This document shows, one piece after another, positions 5,313 to 14,120 of a stretch of DNA of 31,356 nucleotides; position 1 is the stretch's first letter, and every line of letters begins with the position of its first letter. A program made the position numbers and the translations under genes. Location: positions 1 to 31,356 of the IMG/VR virus record IMGVR_UViG_3300046354_000026, one strand, 5' to 3'. The stretch is from a virus. Below the pieces are notes generated by a model, which ran no database searches, had not been told where the DNA came from, and saw only the letters and a list, made by a program, of their open reading frames with translations.

Positions 5313-5328
5313 CCTCAGGATGAGTTTT
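5307..5328 (+). promoter_or_regulatory. Alternative hairpin competing with the tRNA-like acceptor stem
   Basis: TCATCC (5307-5312), the 3' strand of the acceptor stem, can instead pair with GGATGA (5318-5323) across a 5-nt loop, followed by GTTTT. The two folds exclude each other. The second one lies 21 bp before the small membrane-protein gene at 5345. It is too short to be a strong terminator, so a switch is only a suggestion. Confidence 0.3.
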
Positions 5329-5344
5329 AATTAGGAAAATTATT

Positions 5345-5485
5345 ATGAAATCAGTTTATATATTGGCCTTTTCAATTGGGCTTCTTTTTAATTCCAATAA
5401 TTTTCAAACATATGAAATTATATTATGTATTATTGGGTGGTGGGCACTTCTAACATTTGGGTTTGATGATGATTATTGGACATGA
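5345..5485 (+). CDS. Small membrane protein, two hydrophobic segments (46 aa)
   Basis: The 46-residue frame begins MKSVYILAFSIGLLFNS and ends FDDDYWT. AGGA (5333-5336) lies 8 bp before the ATG. Two hydrophobic segments (about 3-15 and 24-40, the latter with GWWALLTFGF) suggest a hairpin in the inner membrane with an acidic C-terminal end. It is the last plus-strand gene before the convergent late operon, whose stop is 20 bp away. Size and topology fit small phage membrane proteins such as holins, antiholins or superinfection-exclusion proteins, but there is no family match I recognise. The ribosome binding site and hydrophobic pattern support it as a real gene. Confidence 0.5.
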   Translation: MKSVYILAFSIGLLFNSNNFQTYEIILCIIGWWALLTFGFDDDYWT

Positions 5486-5504
5486 TAATCTTTCTAATTT
5501 ATGT

Positions 5505-7718
5505 CTATTCACCGTCATCTTTTCTTGCTTGATTCTTAAAAGATCTATATGCATTGCTTGACATTAGCTCCATAACAGATGGAGTTCTCATAAGAAGGTT
5601 AAAATGATTTGCTTGTGCTTTTGGGCTATTGGCTGTCATAACTTTATTTATGCGCGCTAAAAATGTTTGGTCGGTCATCAATTTTGCTGCTACTTTAGCA
5701 CCACCTAATGTTATTGCCATTGGTATAAATGCCTTAGCCCCTGCTATATATGCACCTGTAGCTAAATGTCCTCCAATAGCTCCCGATTTTTTAAGGTAAT
5801 CTATATAGCTAGCTGTATGTGCTGTTTTAGATGTATTGGCCATTGATTCCATAACCTTTTTATTATGACTCAAAAGATTTATTACCTTTTCAACACCCGC
5901 AGCAGCGTCTGGATTCTTGTATAGCTTTCTAAATTCTGCTCCATTGGTAACCTTAAATTTGTTAAAATTAGTAACCATTGAGGACAAGTTAAATTCTCCC
6001 CTACCCTTACTTCCCATCTCACCTAAAAGAGATTGTCTTAAATCCTCTAATCTATCTTGTGGGAGTCCCTTGCGGACGGTCTCTAGGTATTTTGGGTTTT
6101 TAGATAATAATCTTGCGAATGCCGATGAATCATCTTTCTTGTCAAGAAGTTCCTGTGCAAATTGTTTTTCGCCTAAATCTTTTTTAGATAGATTAGAAAC
6201 GTCTGTGCGACTATAGTCTGTCCAATCTTTACGTGCTTTCTTCGATGCGGCACTTTCTAACTTAGAACCGTTCATTTCTATGAAATCATGCCTTTTACTT
6301 GATAAATCTTTATATATTTTAGATGCTTCCCTGCGTTCATTGGATCCCGTAGGTAAACTATCTCTTATGTCTAGCATCTTGCCTCTGAATCGTTCTAATG
6401 ACCCATAAGGTATTTCTATATTTCTTGACCCGCTATCTTGTAAATATCCCTCTAATGTACTTAATGCTTTCCCCCGTATAGATGAGGCTGCTTCTTTAGT
6501 TTCAAATGCACCGCTTACCCCTAACCGTGATTCGTTTAATTTGTTATGTAAATCTGATACATCAACCATTTGTCTTGTTTCTGTAGCGTGTTTTTCAAAT
6601 GGCTCAAAATGTTCTTTAAGCTTTCCGTATTCCCTAGATTTTTTAGCTTTGAACCCTTGAGCGCCTTCATGTGCTAATTCATGTTGAATGCCTTTAGGAA
6701 TATCGTCTATTTGTATCTTTTCAAATCCCATCTTATCTAAGAACGCTCTTGTTCTATCTTGATAAAATGCCTTCATATGGCCACCTGCACCAGGTGTGTG
6801 ATATAAAATACTTTCTGTTGGACTTATTATCGGGTTCTTAGAAACAGATGCAAGACTTGCTGGTATCCCTGCTTCTACATGTTGCTTGTATAGTTCAGGA
6901 TTAAATCCAGACAATTTTCCAACGATCCTACTCCCAACATCTTTCGTTGTCTCCAGGGGTGCTTTAATAAACTTCGGGGCACCCTTTATAGCTCCGATTC
7001 CTGCACGGGAAAGGTAGTTAGCCCCCACGCCTCCGGCTGCACCTGCTAACAATGCACTTACGGTTGATGGATTTTCGTTGCCTTCTAAATAGTGATGAAC
7101 AGCACCAGTTCCACCTGCGGTACCCAAAAGATTTGCTTTGGATGGGGAGTACATTCCAGCTACAAAGTTTTGGGCTTTACCAAATTTTGTTGCTTTGTTT
7201 ATCAAATGCGGCGCCTTAATTAATGCCCCTCCAATTGGAATACTTGCAACTTCCTGTGTAATTGCAGATTTGAACCGTTCATGTCGTGATTTTGGCTTTG
7301 TATATCCGCCTGTTAATTCATCTACTCCTTCACTCACAATCTCTTGTGCGGGGCGCATCTGATATTCTGGATATCCTGATCTTCTTAAAGCAAAGTTTGC
7401 GCCTTCCCGAAGGGGCATTGTAAGCAAATCACCTAGCCCCATCGCTCCTGCTGTTATATCTTTTGCACCTCTTGCATAGCCTCTTGCTTCCCGTGCTAAG
7501 TACCCTTCATTTTCAAGATATCGTCCATCATCAGATTTCTTTTTTGATTTAGAAAGTTGTTTTAATTCTTCTGTGGCATCGCCTTTTGAATATTTTGACA
7601 ACTGCCTTTCTAAGTCTTTTATTTCATCATCAATTGGATCAGATTTGCGAGGTGATTTATTTCCTAATTGCGCCAATTCTCTTTCTAAATCTTCTATTTC
7701 TTTATCAATAGCATCCAT
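5505..7718 (-). CDS. Large internal virion (ejection) protein candidate, last gene of the late operon
   Basis: The 737-residue protein begins with two copies of an acidic/basic helical motif, IDKEIEDLERELAQL (4-18) and IDDEIKDLERQLSKY (29-43). It then has a long region of glycine- and alanine-rich hydrophobic helices (about 85-270), charged helical stretches, and another hydrophobic segment near 650-685. No enzyme motif is seen. Proteins of this size and make-up at the end of the tail module of P22-like phages are ejected with the DNA and help it cross the cell envelope (P22 has gp7, gp16 and gp20). The Shine-Dalgarno GAGGGG overlaps the stop of the preceding gene, 5 bp away, so the two are probably translated together. 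Assignment rests on position and composition, not on recognised homology. Confidence 0.5.
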   Translation of the reverse strand: MDAIDKEIEDLERELAQLGNKSPRKSDPIDDEIKDLERQLSKYSKGDATEELKQLSKSKKKSDDGRYLENEGYLAREARGYARGAKDITAGAMGLGDLLTMPLREGANFALRRSGYPEYQMRPAQEIVSEGVDELTGGYTKPKSRHERFKSAITQEVASIPIGGALIKAPHLINKATKFGKAQNFVAGMYSPSKANLLGTAGGTGAVHHYLEGNENPSTVSALLAGAAGGVGANYLSRAGIGAIKGAPKFIKAPLETTKDVGSRIVGKLSGFNPELYKQHVEAGIPASLASVSKNPIISPTESILYHTPGAGGHMKAFYQDRTRAFLDKMGFEKIQIDDIPKGIQHELAHEGAQGFKAKKSREYGKLKEHFEPFEKHATETRQMVDVSDLHNKLNESRLGVSGAFETKEAASSIRGKALSTLEGYLQDSGSRNIEIPYGSLERFRGKMLDIRDSLPTGSNERREASKIYKDLSSKRHDFIEMNGSKLESAASKKARKDWTDYSRTDVSNLSKKDLGEKQFAQELLDKKDDSSAFARLLSKNPKYLETVRKGLPQDRLEDLRQSLLGEMGSKGRGEFNLSSMVTNFNKFKVTNGAEFRKLYKNPDAAAGVEKVINLLSHNKKVMESMANTSKTAHTASYIDYLKKSGAIGGHLATGAYIAGAKAFIPMAITLGGAKVAAKLMTDQTFLARINKVMTANSPKAQANHFNLLMRTPSVMELMSSNAYRSFKNQARKDDGE

Positions 7719-7723
7719 TTATA

Positions 7724-10700
7724 TTACCCCTCACCCATTTGTTTTCTAGCATTAGCAACAGCAATCCTAAGGGAATCTCTCTTAGCTATACGCGAATCAT
7801 CTATTTGGTCATACTTTCCTACCGGTGAGATTTCATCTTTATATTTAGGGGCTGATGCGCCTTCTAGAATAGTTTGTACATATTCAGATATATCACCTTC
7901 TTTGCCATTTTTTTTCCATTGATCATATGCTGCAAAGCTTACACGTGGCGGGATATTATACGCAGCAAAATCTGTTGCAACTTGATCTCGCTCAATAAGG
8001 TCTCCGTAATGCTCTTTCCCAACTTTAGCAAACTTTTCTACTACTTCTGGAGAATCAAGTTCTGTTGGCTTTAATCCTTTTGCAAAGGCAAGCTTAGCAT
8101 TTGTCAGAACACCCGATGGCAATTCGCCAGAAACCATTTTTTCAAGACGCCGTTCATATTCTTTTGAAAGATCACTAACATTTGGTGAATATTTTGCAAG
8201 TGTACCAGTAGAGGGCAATTCCCCTATCTCCCTTTGATTCTTCAGGAAATCGACCATTTCTTTATATCCGTACTTCTTGCTTTCGTTCAATTCTTTGTTC
8301 TTTTCGATTGTCTTTAGCTGGGATAGATCTTGTGGTGACAATCCTGTCTTGTTTCTTGGCTTTATAGTCTTCTCACCAATTTGTATCTCTTCAGGAATAT
8401 TTTTACCCCTTAAAGCATCTATTTGAGCTTTCTTGTATTCAAGATCTAAAATATCTCCCTCAGACATCGGAGCATTATCTTTAGCATAATTTGCACCCTC
8501 AGTCGCTCTATGATGACGCGCTTGTTCAGATCTTTGTTCCTCAGCATCATGGAAATTTGCAAGAAGTTTCTCTTGAGAGTGTCTGCTGTTATCTAGAGCT
8601 TGGTAAACATTAGCGGCCTTTAACTTTGCGTCAATTTGCCTATTTCTATGAAGATTCATATGATCCTCTGCAGTTTGAGCCCCTCTCCCAATGTTCTCCA
8701 TCGGGTTCCCTCTGGTATTTGAGAGCATTTGCGATGACACATGCTGTAGCCAATTTGTTAGAGGATCTACGCGCTCATTCCTAAGTTCTGACGCTATACC
8801 TGCCTGTTGTGATTCATATTTGCTGTCTGGCAACCCTTGCATCATTTGCGCATATCTTTGTGCCGGTGATTGGACAAGTCCACCTGGGGCTAACTTCCTT
8901 TTGATTAGTCCGCCAGCTTTAGCATTTTGATTCTGCAATCTATTCATAGCTACCATTTGTCCTAGCATCCCACCTGCTGCATTATATGGGTTAGGTGGTG
9001 TTGGTGGAGCACCAAGTTGAGATCTTGCACCTTCATATTTTTGTATGGTTGGCGCCTCAATACCAGCTGCAATGTTTGCATATGTAGCTAGTCTGTCTCT
9101 TTCTTCATTCTGCATTTCATTATAGGCAGCGCGTCTTTGGTTAATTTCTTGCTGCGCTTGATGTTGCTGTTGGTGTGCAAACTGGCTGACTGCTGAAACG
9201 TCTTCTTTGTTTGTTTCCTTTTGTAGGAGTGCTGTATCTCTCGCCTCATGAGCTGCCTTTAGGTTAGCCTCATGCTGCATCTTTTCAGCTTGGGCAACGA
9301 GTGGTGAGGCTTGTAATGTCATAGCATTTTGTTGCTCTGCTCTCTTATACGCATCTTCAAGACCAGTATGTCTTAGCTTCATGATATCTCTATTAAGCTG
9401 TTCTTGAGCTTTCAACGCATGCTTATGCAGTGTATTTTGTCTTGCTCCTGTATGGAACCCACCACTAGCCGCAAAATTACCTGTAATTGATGGCAGTACC
9501 TCTTCCAAGAAGTTTTTTTGTGCGTCCCCTCTCATCGCTTCAATAACATCTTCATTATGTCTATTTACATACGGATCAAGCATTTGATGTGTTGGAGTTA
9601 GTCCCCTTGCAATGAGTGCTTTTGCTTCTCCTGCAATATCTCTATTCCTAGCCGCTTCTATTTCTTCCTTTGAGAGTTTAAACGATTCATCTTGGCTACC
9701 AATGTTTCGTTGAACCATGCGTCGTGCTTGTTCATGCAGTTGGTTCATTGGTGCAACACGACCAAATTGAGATAGAACGTGTTCTGTTGCTGAGGGAACA
9801 TTTAGTCTTTGGAATAGGTTCTCGTCGCTATCCCTTTTGATATTCAATGGATCATTCAAAAATTGATAGTTTTGAGCTGTAATATCGTCTTCAAATGCAG
9901 AAATAGCGTTAGCTGCGGCATTTATATCTGCAGGATTGCTGTCTGGCACTGAGGCTGGATGTAATGTAGAAATCTTTCTTAAGTACGAATCGCCTTCAGG
10001 ATGCCCTTGGGCGTGGTAAGCAGAATTTTCTGCAACCTGAATTGCATTGTTATATGGAATTGATGCCTCCTGAACATCATTTTTTGCGGCCTGAATTTTC
10101 GAATCATATATACTTTTGGCTTTTTCATACTTATCATAAGCATTCAAGCTGTCAAAGAAACCCGAAAAATATGAAGGGCTCAATTCCCCAGTATTTATCA
10201 TAGATTGAGCCTGAGCGCGGTTAACCCTAGAGCCACCTTGCAAGGGAAAAGTATCCGAAGGCTTGGCTACGTATGCTGGCGCCTCTTGAGCCACTTGTTC
10301 ATATTTATTAAGAGACTCCTTATATAAACCTTGGGAGGATCTAAGTTTCTTTTCGGCTTCGTGAAGGTTAATAATCTCTGGAGCTGTGCCACTTTGTGCT
10401 TCATATGCTTCTTGCTTGTCCAACATGTCATCAAGTTGTGGGATTTGATAAACTATTCGATTTCTAAATTCAGCAATATCGTTTTCTGGTGTTCCATGAA
10501 TACCCGTGGATTTTTCATAAACACGCTTTGCAAAAGTTTCATCTTCTGAGGCACGCTTTAGCTGAGCTGGCGTAAAGAATACTGGTTCGTCCGAACCAGT
10601 TATAGAAAATGGGATAGCAAAGGGCGAATTAATAAGATTAGCTTGTGCCTTTAGTCTTTGAATTTCACCCGATAAGGCCCTTTGTGCTTGTGGATCAAGA

Positions 10701-10966
10701 CCATAAGGGCTATCTTCCTGACGTGAAAGTGCTTCTGCTCTTTGCAAAAGCTTTTCTTTCATTTGAGCATACCAAAGGGGTGCCCCTGTAAATGTTACTC
10801 CATCGCCCGGCGCTGCTGATGCATAGCCAGATGATTGAGCTGCTGCAAGTGGGGTTGGTGCTGGTGCAGCCCTAGGTGCCCGCTGCAACAAGTTTGCGCC
10901 GGGCATGTTCATACTTTGCGCAGAACCCGGGACATTACCAGTTAATAAATCCATTAATCCAGGCAT
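7724..10966 (-). CDS. Very large internal virion (ejection) protein candidate
   Basis: The 1080-residue protein has a Pro/Ala/Ser-rich start (about 30-55), then mostly polar helices, with a Gln/Ala/Glu-rich coiled-coil zone (about 540-640, for example AHQQQHQAQQEINQRR). A Gly/Pro hinge follows (about 660-700, AGGLIKRKLAPGGLVQ) and then a charged second half. No transmembrane segment or catalytic motif is apparent. It is encoded between two other candidate ejection proteins, 3 bp after one stop and 5 bp before the next start. Long, mainly helical proteins at this place are typical of the internal core or ejection machinery of short-tailed phages. A tape-measure role is unlikely because the tail parts are P22-like. 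Function is inferred from context. Confidence 0.5.
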   Translation of the reverse strand: MPGLMDLLTGNVPGSAQSMNMPGANLLQRAPRAAPAPTPLAAAQSSGYASAAPGDGVTFTGAPLWYAQMKEKLLQRAEALSRQEDSPYGLDPQAQRALSGEIQRLKAQANLINSPFAIPFSITGSDEPVFFTPAQLKRASEDETFAKRVYEKSTGIHGTPENDIAEFRNRIVYQIPQLDDMLDKQEAYEAQSGTAPEIINLHEAEKKLRSSQGLYKESLNKYEQVAQEAPAYVAKPSDTFPLQGGSRVNRAQAQSMINTGELSPSYFSGFFDSLNAYDKYEKAKSIYDSKIQAAKNDVQEASIPYNNAIQVAENSAYHAQGHPEGDSYLRKISTLHPASVPDSNPADINAAANAISAFEDDITAQNYQFLNDPLNIKRDSDENLFQRLNVPSATEHVLSQFGRVAPMNQLHEQARRMVQRNIGSQDESFKLSKEEIEAARNRDIAGEAKALIARGLTPTHQMLDPYVNRHNEDVIEAMRGDAQKNFLEEVLPSITGNFAASGGFHTGARQNTLHKHALKAQEQLNRDIMKLRHTGLEDAYKRAEQQNAMTLQASPLVAQAEKMQHEANLKAAHEARDTALLQKETNKEDVSAVSQFAHQQQHQAQQEINQRRAAYNEMQNEERDRLATYANIAAGIEAPTIQKYEGARSQLGAPPTPPNPYNAAGGMLGQMVAMNRLQNQNAKAGGLIKRKLAPGGLVQSPAQRYAQMMQGLPDSKYESQQAGIASELRNERVDPLTNWLQHVSSQMLSNTRGNPMENIGRGAQTAEDHMNLHRNRQIDAKLKAANVYQALDNSRHSQEKLLANFHDAEEQRSEQARHHRATEGANYAKDNAPMSEGDILDLEYKKAQIDALRGKNIPEEIQIGEKTIKPRNKTGLSPQDLSQLKTIEKNKELNESKKYGYKEMVDFLKNQREIGELPSTGTLAKYSPNVSDLSKEYERRLEKMVSGELPSGVLTNAKLAFAKGLKPTELDSPEVVEKFAKVGKEHYGDLIERDQVATDFAAYNIPPRVSFAAYDQWKKNGKEGDISEYVQTILEGASAPKYKDEISPVGKYDQIDDSRIAKRDSLRIAVANARKQMGEG

Positions 10967-10969
10967 TGT

Positions 10970-12679
10970 CTATTTCCCCTTCATGTAAAATTCTGGGTTT
11001 TTTGACTTTGGAGGTAGTCTATTCCCATTACTATTTTTATGTGATCGTAAGCTATTCACCATCTGCTTAAGCATCTTAGAGCCCTTAGCATTTGATCCAC
11101 CCCCTAAAATAGAGACGGTAACGGGATCAAATTTATATTCATCATTTGATAGCCAAACGGGAAGCTGCGGAGATCTTGAAACAACATGTTCTTCAATTTT
11201 AACATATTTGTTTTTAGGAATGCTCCGTCTAAGTTTTTCTTCAAAACTCTTTAAGATCTTTCCTCCAGCATCACTAGATCCATCGCCAAACATAGATGTT
11301 GAGGATGCATCAATAATATACGATCCTTCTGGAACATGTGTTTTAATAAGGTCTTGTTGCCCTTTACCAGGACCTTTTACCAACGTTCCCTTGTTGTATG
11401 ATTTAACGTTACCACCCCTATAATGTGCCGTAGCTCCATCTTCTAAAAATGGAGAGGCTGTATAAACACCATGTTTAGAAAGAGATTTGTTTTGTTGGTT
11501 AAAGAAATCTCTATTAACTGTTTTGGGTTTAGCCTCAATTGTTGTCCATGGTCGAGCAAGACCCATAGAGTCTCTGTATGCTGCACCTTTTGCCGATTCT
11601 TCATCATGTGCTTTCTTCTGTGCTTCATACATTTCTTTTTCATGCTTGTGTTGCTTTTGCTCCCCCATCATTCCAAGAGCAGAAATACCACCTTGTACGA
11701 GCATTGGATTATTCATTAAATTTGAAAAGAATCCAGCTTTTGCAGCAGCTGGTGCGGCAGCCGCTGGTGCTGCGGACATGGCCCCTGTTCCTATTTTCCC
11801 TGCAGCACCTGCTGCAAGTGACGGTGCACCTGATGCTGCTGTACCGGCTACGCTTCCAGTTCCAGCACCTGCAGCCCCAGCTGCGGTTGACCCCATGCCA
11901 AGCATGCCAGAAAGTCCAGCAAATCCCCCACCGGGAGCGGCGGCACCATTGGCGCCTAGCATTCCATTCATCATTCCCATTTTCGAACCAGCTGCAGCGC
12001 CTTGACCAACGCCCATACCTCCCAGAGCTGCTCCACCTAGATAGGCCATCCCACCCATTTTTGCACCTGCCATTGCAGCATCTCCTGGCTTTTGACCTGT
12101 GATCATACCTGCAGCTGCACGGCCTAGACCTGCTCCAATTGGGCCGCCAAAGTATGCACCAACGACTGTTCCAACACCACGGATGATTTCATGGAACCAC
12201 CCAAACTCTAAAAGTCCACTATGTGGGTTAATGCTTGCAGTCGGTATTAACTGCAAAAAGAACTCAGCTAAATCATATGGGATAAGAGCAAGCCTTGTAT
12301 CTGGATGCCTACCGAGCTTTTCTAGTTTCTCAATTTCTGTGCTCGATCTTTCAATTGGCGTTTCTCTAAATGGAGTCATCTTATCTTCGATTTTGGTTAG
12401 CTTATTAATTGATGCTGGCAATTTACCAGTTTTTTCAACTTGTCGTGTAATGCCTTCAAAGATCTGTCTAACCTCTGGTATTTTTATAAGTTCTGAAAGG
12501 GAAGAATATTCTCTTAATCCTGTTGCTGGATCAATTGATACTCCCCCTTGCAGTTTATCAAGGCCTTGCAATTCACCATTAGCAAAATGGCATAAAAGCA
12601 TTGGTTGTTGTTTGGGCTTTCTTGCTTTCTTTTGTCTTTCCCTTTCAAAGGGAGCTATTGGTAAATTGTTATTAGCCAT
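10970..12679 (-). CDS. Ejection protein candidate with glycine/alanine-rich membrane region
   Basis: This 569-residue protein starts with a basic stretch (RERQKKARKPKQQ, 13-25). Residues 31-68 align without gaps to residues 61-98 of the next upstream protein (12694-13851), 18 of 38 identical (HFxxxELxxLDxLQG, then PxxGxRxYxxLxELxKxP). Residues about 165-330 are an extreme Gly/Ala/Met-rich hydrophobic region (GTVVGAYFGGPIGAG onward), as expected for a protein that inserts into membranes. The last part has a hydrophilic domain including VKGPGKGQQDLIKTHVPEGS and a basic C-terminus. I infer a role in making the DNA passage through the inner membrane. A partial overlap in function with its paralogue is likely. 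Confidence 0.55.
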   Translation of the reverse strand: MANNNLPIAPFERERQKKARKPKQQPMLLCHFANGELQGLDKLQGGVSIDPATGLREYSSLSELIKIPEVRQIFEGITRQVEKTGKLPASINKLTKIEDKMTPFRETPIERSSTEIEKLEKLGRHPDTRLALIPYDLAEFFLQLIPTASINPHSGLLEFGWFHEIIRGVGTVVGAYFGGPIGAGLGRAAAGMITGQKPGDAAMAGAKMGGMAYLGGAALGGMGVGQGAAAGSKMGMMNGMLGANGAAAPGGGFAGLSGMLGMGSTAAGAAGAGTGSVAGTAASGAPSLAAGAAGKIGTGAMSAAPAAAAPAAAKAGFFSNLMNNPMLVQGGISALGMMGEQKQHKHEKEMYEAQKKAHDEESAKGAAYRDSMGLARPWTTIEAKPKTVNRDFFNQQNKSLSKHGVYTASPFLEDGATAHYRGGNVKSYNKGTLVKGPGKGQQDLIKTHVPEGSYIIDASSTSMFGDGSSDAGGKILKSFEEKLRRSIPKNKYVKIEEHVVSRSPQLPVWLSNDEYKFDPVTVSILGGGSNAKGSKMLKQMVNSLRSHKNSNGNRLPPKSKNPEFYMKGK

Positions 12680-12693
12680 GATGATATCTTTCT

Positions 12694-13851
12694 TTATTGG
12701 TAGCTAGGCTGGAAACCTGGTTGAGCGAGTTGTTCTTGTTCTGGCTGTTGCTGTTGTTGCTGGCCCATCATTGCGTTATAAGCAGCTCTACCCGCATTTT
12801 GTGCAATCCCTTTTGGAGCCGTTCCAGCGGAATAATCAGAGGCAGCGCCTCTTGCTATATTTTGTAAAGCTGGTGTACCGCCTGCCCCTTGATACATACC
12901 CATTGCTGTGTTTTTAGCCGTGTCTAGTAGTCCGCGTCCTTGTTGAACTGACCCACCAAGGCTTTGCAGACCACCACCAAAGGCGCCGGGCAACATAGAC
13001 CCAACCTTTGATACGCCCGCACCAGCACTTTGAATTGGGCTCATGCCAGCTTGTCTAGCTGCAACTCCTGCTTGCAATCCTTGACCCAAGCCACTAGCAA
13101 TTGCTTGATTCTGGTCCGATCCCATCCCTTGCAGATAGTCCAAACCTTGGTTAGCAAGGCCTCCAAGACCTTCAGCAGCTTTTGCCCCAAGATCTCCACC
13201 ATATCGAGACGCAAGACCTTGTATTGCTGGCATGGCGGCAGGAAGAATAGCTTTACCGAAGGCTCCGATATAAGGAGCAGCTTGTTGAGCACCACTTTTA
13301 ATTGTGTTCCAAAGACCGCCTAATGTACCGCCTAAAGACCAATACTGAGGGCGTCCGTCAATATGGTTCGTAAGCGTTCCGGGTGCTGCTAGGCTACTAA
13401 GAACATGGTTTGTATGTGGACCAATAAGAGCTAATTCACTGTCTCCATGAACGCCATGTCCAGCCATAGCATTTAAACTAGGATTTCCATATCCGCCTGC
13501 TGATCCACCGGATGCATGATGAGCTCGAGCATGTTGGTGAACAGATGATAGAATATGTGGGTTCTTTAAAAGTTCTTCTAGATGGGTATAAGATCTCATA
13601 CCGGAGCGAGGACACTTTTCTATCTTCCCTTGGAGGTGATCTAGGACATCTAGTTCTTTAGGGTTGAAGTGAGCCATAACAAGCTTCCCTCGCTTCGTTC
13701 TTCCGCCATGAGCGTAAGCATTTGGCATAGTTGCCATTGATGAAGCGGGGGCAAATTGTTGGCGTGGTTCCATTGCGTTTTGTGGTTGTGATAGGCCAGC
13801 AGATGACGGCATGGAATTCATGCTGCCTGGTGTTGCGTTTAGTGGATACAT
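12694..13851 (-). CDS. Ejection protein candidate, paralogue of the 10970-12679 product
   Basis: The 385-residue protein has a Met/Pro/Ser-rich N-terminus, then the shared domain (61-98; see the downstream paralogue) and a second shared stretch with DSELALI, paralleling DTRLALI in the paralogue. From about 170 on it is Gly/Ala-rich and hydrophobic (LGGTLGGLWNTIKSGAQQAAPYIG), ending in a Gln-rich tail (MGQQQQQQPEQEQ). A clear Shine-Dalgarno (GGAGAACCCC before the ATG) is present. The gene sits 14 bp after the 84-aa gene and 14 bp before the paralogue. The same overall build, recognition-like N-terminal domain plus membrane-active region, suggests that both came from one duplicated gene and act together during DNA injection. 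Confidence 0.55.
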   Translation of the reverse strand: MYPLNATPGSMNSMPSSAGLSQPQNAMEPRQQFAPASSMATMPNAYAHGGRTKRGKLVMAHFNPKELDVLDHLQGKIEKCPRSGMRSYTHLEELLKNPHILSSVHQHARAHHASGGSAGGYGNPSLNAMAGHGVHGDSELALIGPHTNHVLSSLAAPGTLTNHIDGRPQYWSLGGTLGGLWNTIKSGAQQAAPYIGAFGKAILPAAMPAIQGLASRYGGDLGAKAAEGLGGLANQGLDYLQGMGSDQNQAIASGLGQGLQAGVAARQAGMSPIQSAGAGVSKVGSMLPGAFGGGLQSLGGSVQQGRGLLDTAKNTAMGMYQGAGGTPALQNIARGAASDYSAGTAPKGIAQNAGRAAYNAMMGQQQQQQPEQEQLAQPGFQPSYQ

Positions 13852-13865
13852 GGGGTTCTCCTTGT

Positions 13866-14120
13866 TTATGTATTTGTTAAATTGTTGACGCTATCAATAA
13901 AGTACGATGCCCAGATCTTCCAGTCGTCCTCGTTTGGGTAACAAAGAGCGGTAGGGACAGGGACAAATGATAGCGCGTTATCGTTCACGACCTGAGATGC
14001 CCATTCTCTCCAGTTGCGAACATTGCCCGCAATAGGGAGGGTTATATTGGGCATATCTTGTCTTAGTTGGTCGCTCCAATTTTTGAAATTAATGCCAATG
14101 GGCAGGACTACATTTGACAT
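13866..14120 (-). CDS. Small protein with three Trp-containing repeats (84 aa), function unknown
   Basis: The protein is made of three imperfect units of about 25-28 residues: VVLPIGINFKNWSDQL, ITLPIAGNVRNWREWASQVV, and VPVPTALCYPNEDDWKIWASYF. Each ends in W-x-x-W-A or a similar helix. The start codon shares one base with the stop of the tail-hub gene (TAATG), a sign of coupled translation. Position between the hub and the ejection proteins suggests a virion or assembly role, perhaps at the tail tip; no family is recognised. Confidence 0.6.
   Translation of the reverse strand: MSNVVLPIGINFKNWSDQLRQDMPNITLPIAGNVRNWREWASQVVNDNALSFVPVPTALCYPNEDDWKIWASYFIDSVNNLTNT

Noticed and set aside
7724-10966. 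Tape-measure protein of a long-tailed phage
   Set aside because: The length would suit, but the tail parts (gp4-like and gp10-like) are of the short-tailed type and no tail tube, sheath or baseplate genes are present.
11487-12707. Long plus-strand frames of 172, 174 and 202 codons opposite the ejection protein
   Set aside because: They are mirror images of Gly/Ala-rich codons on the minus strand; their Ala/Pro or Leu/His-rich sequences are a typical artefact.
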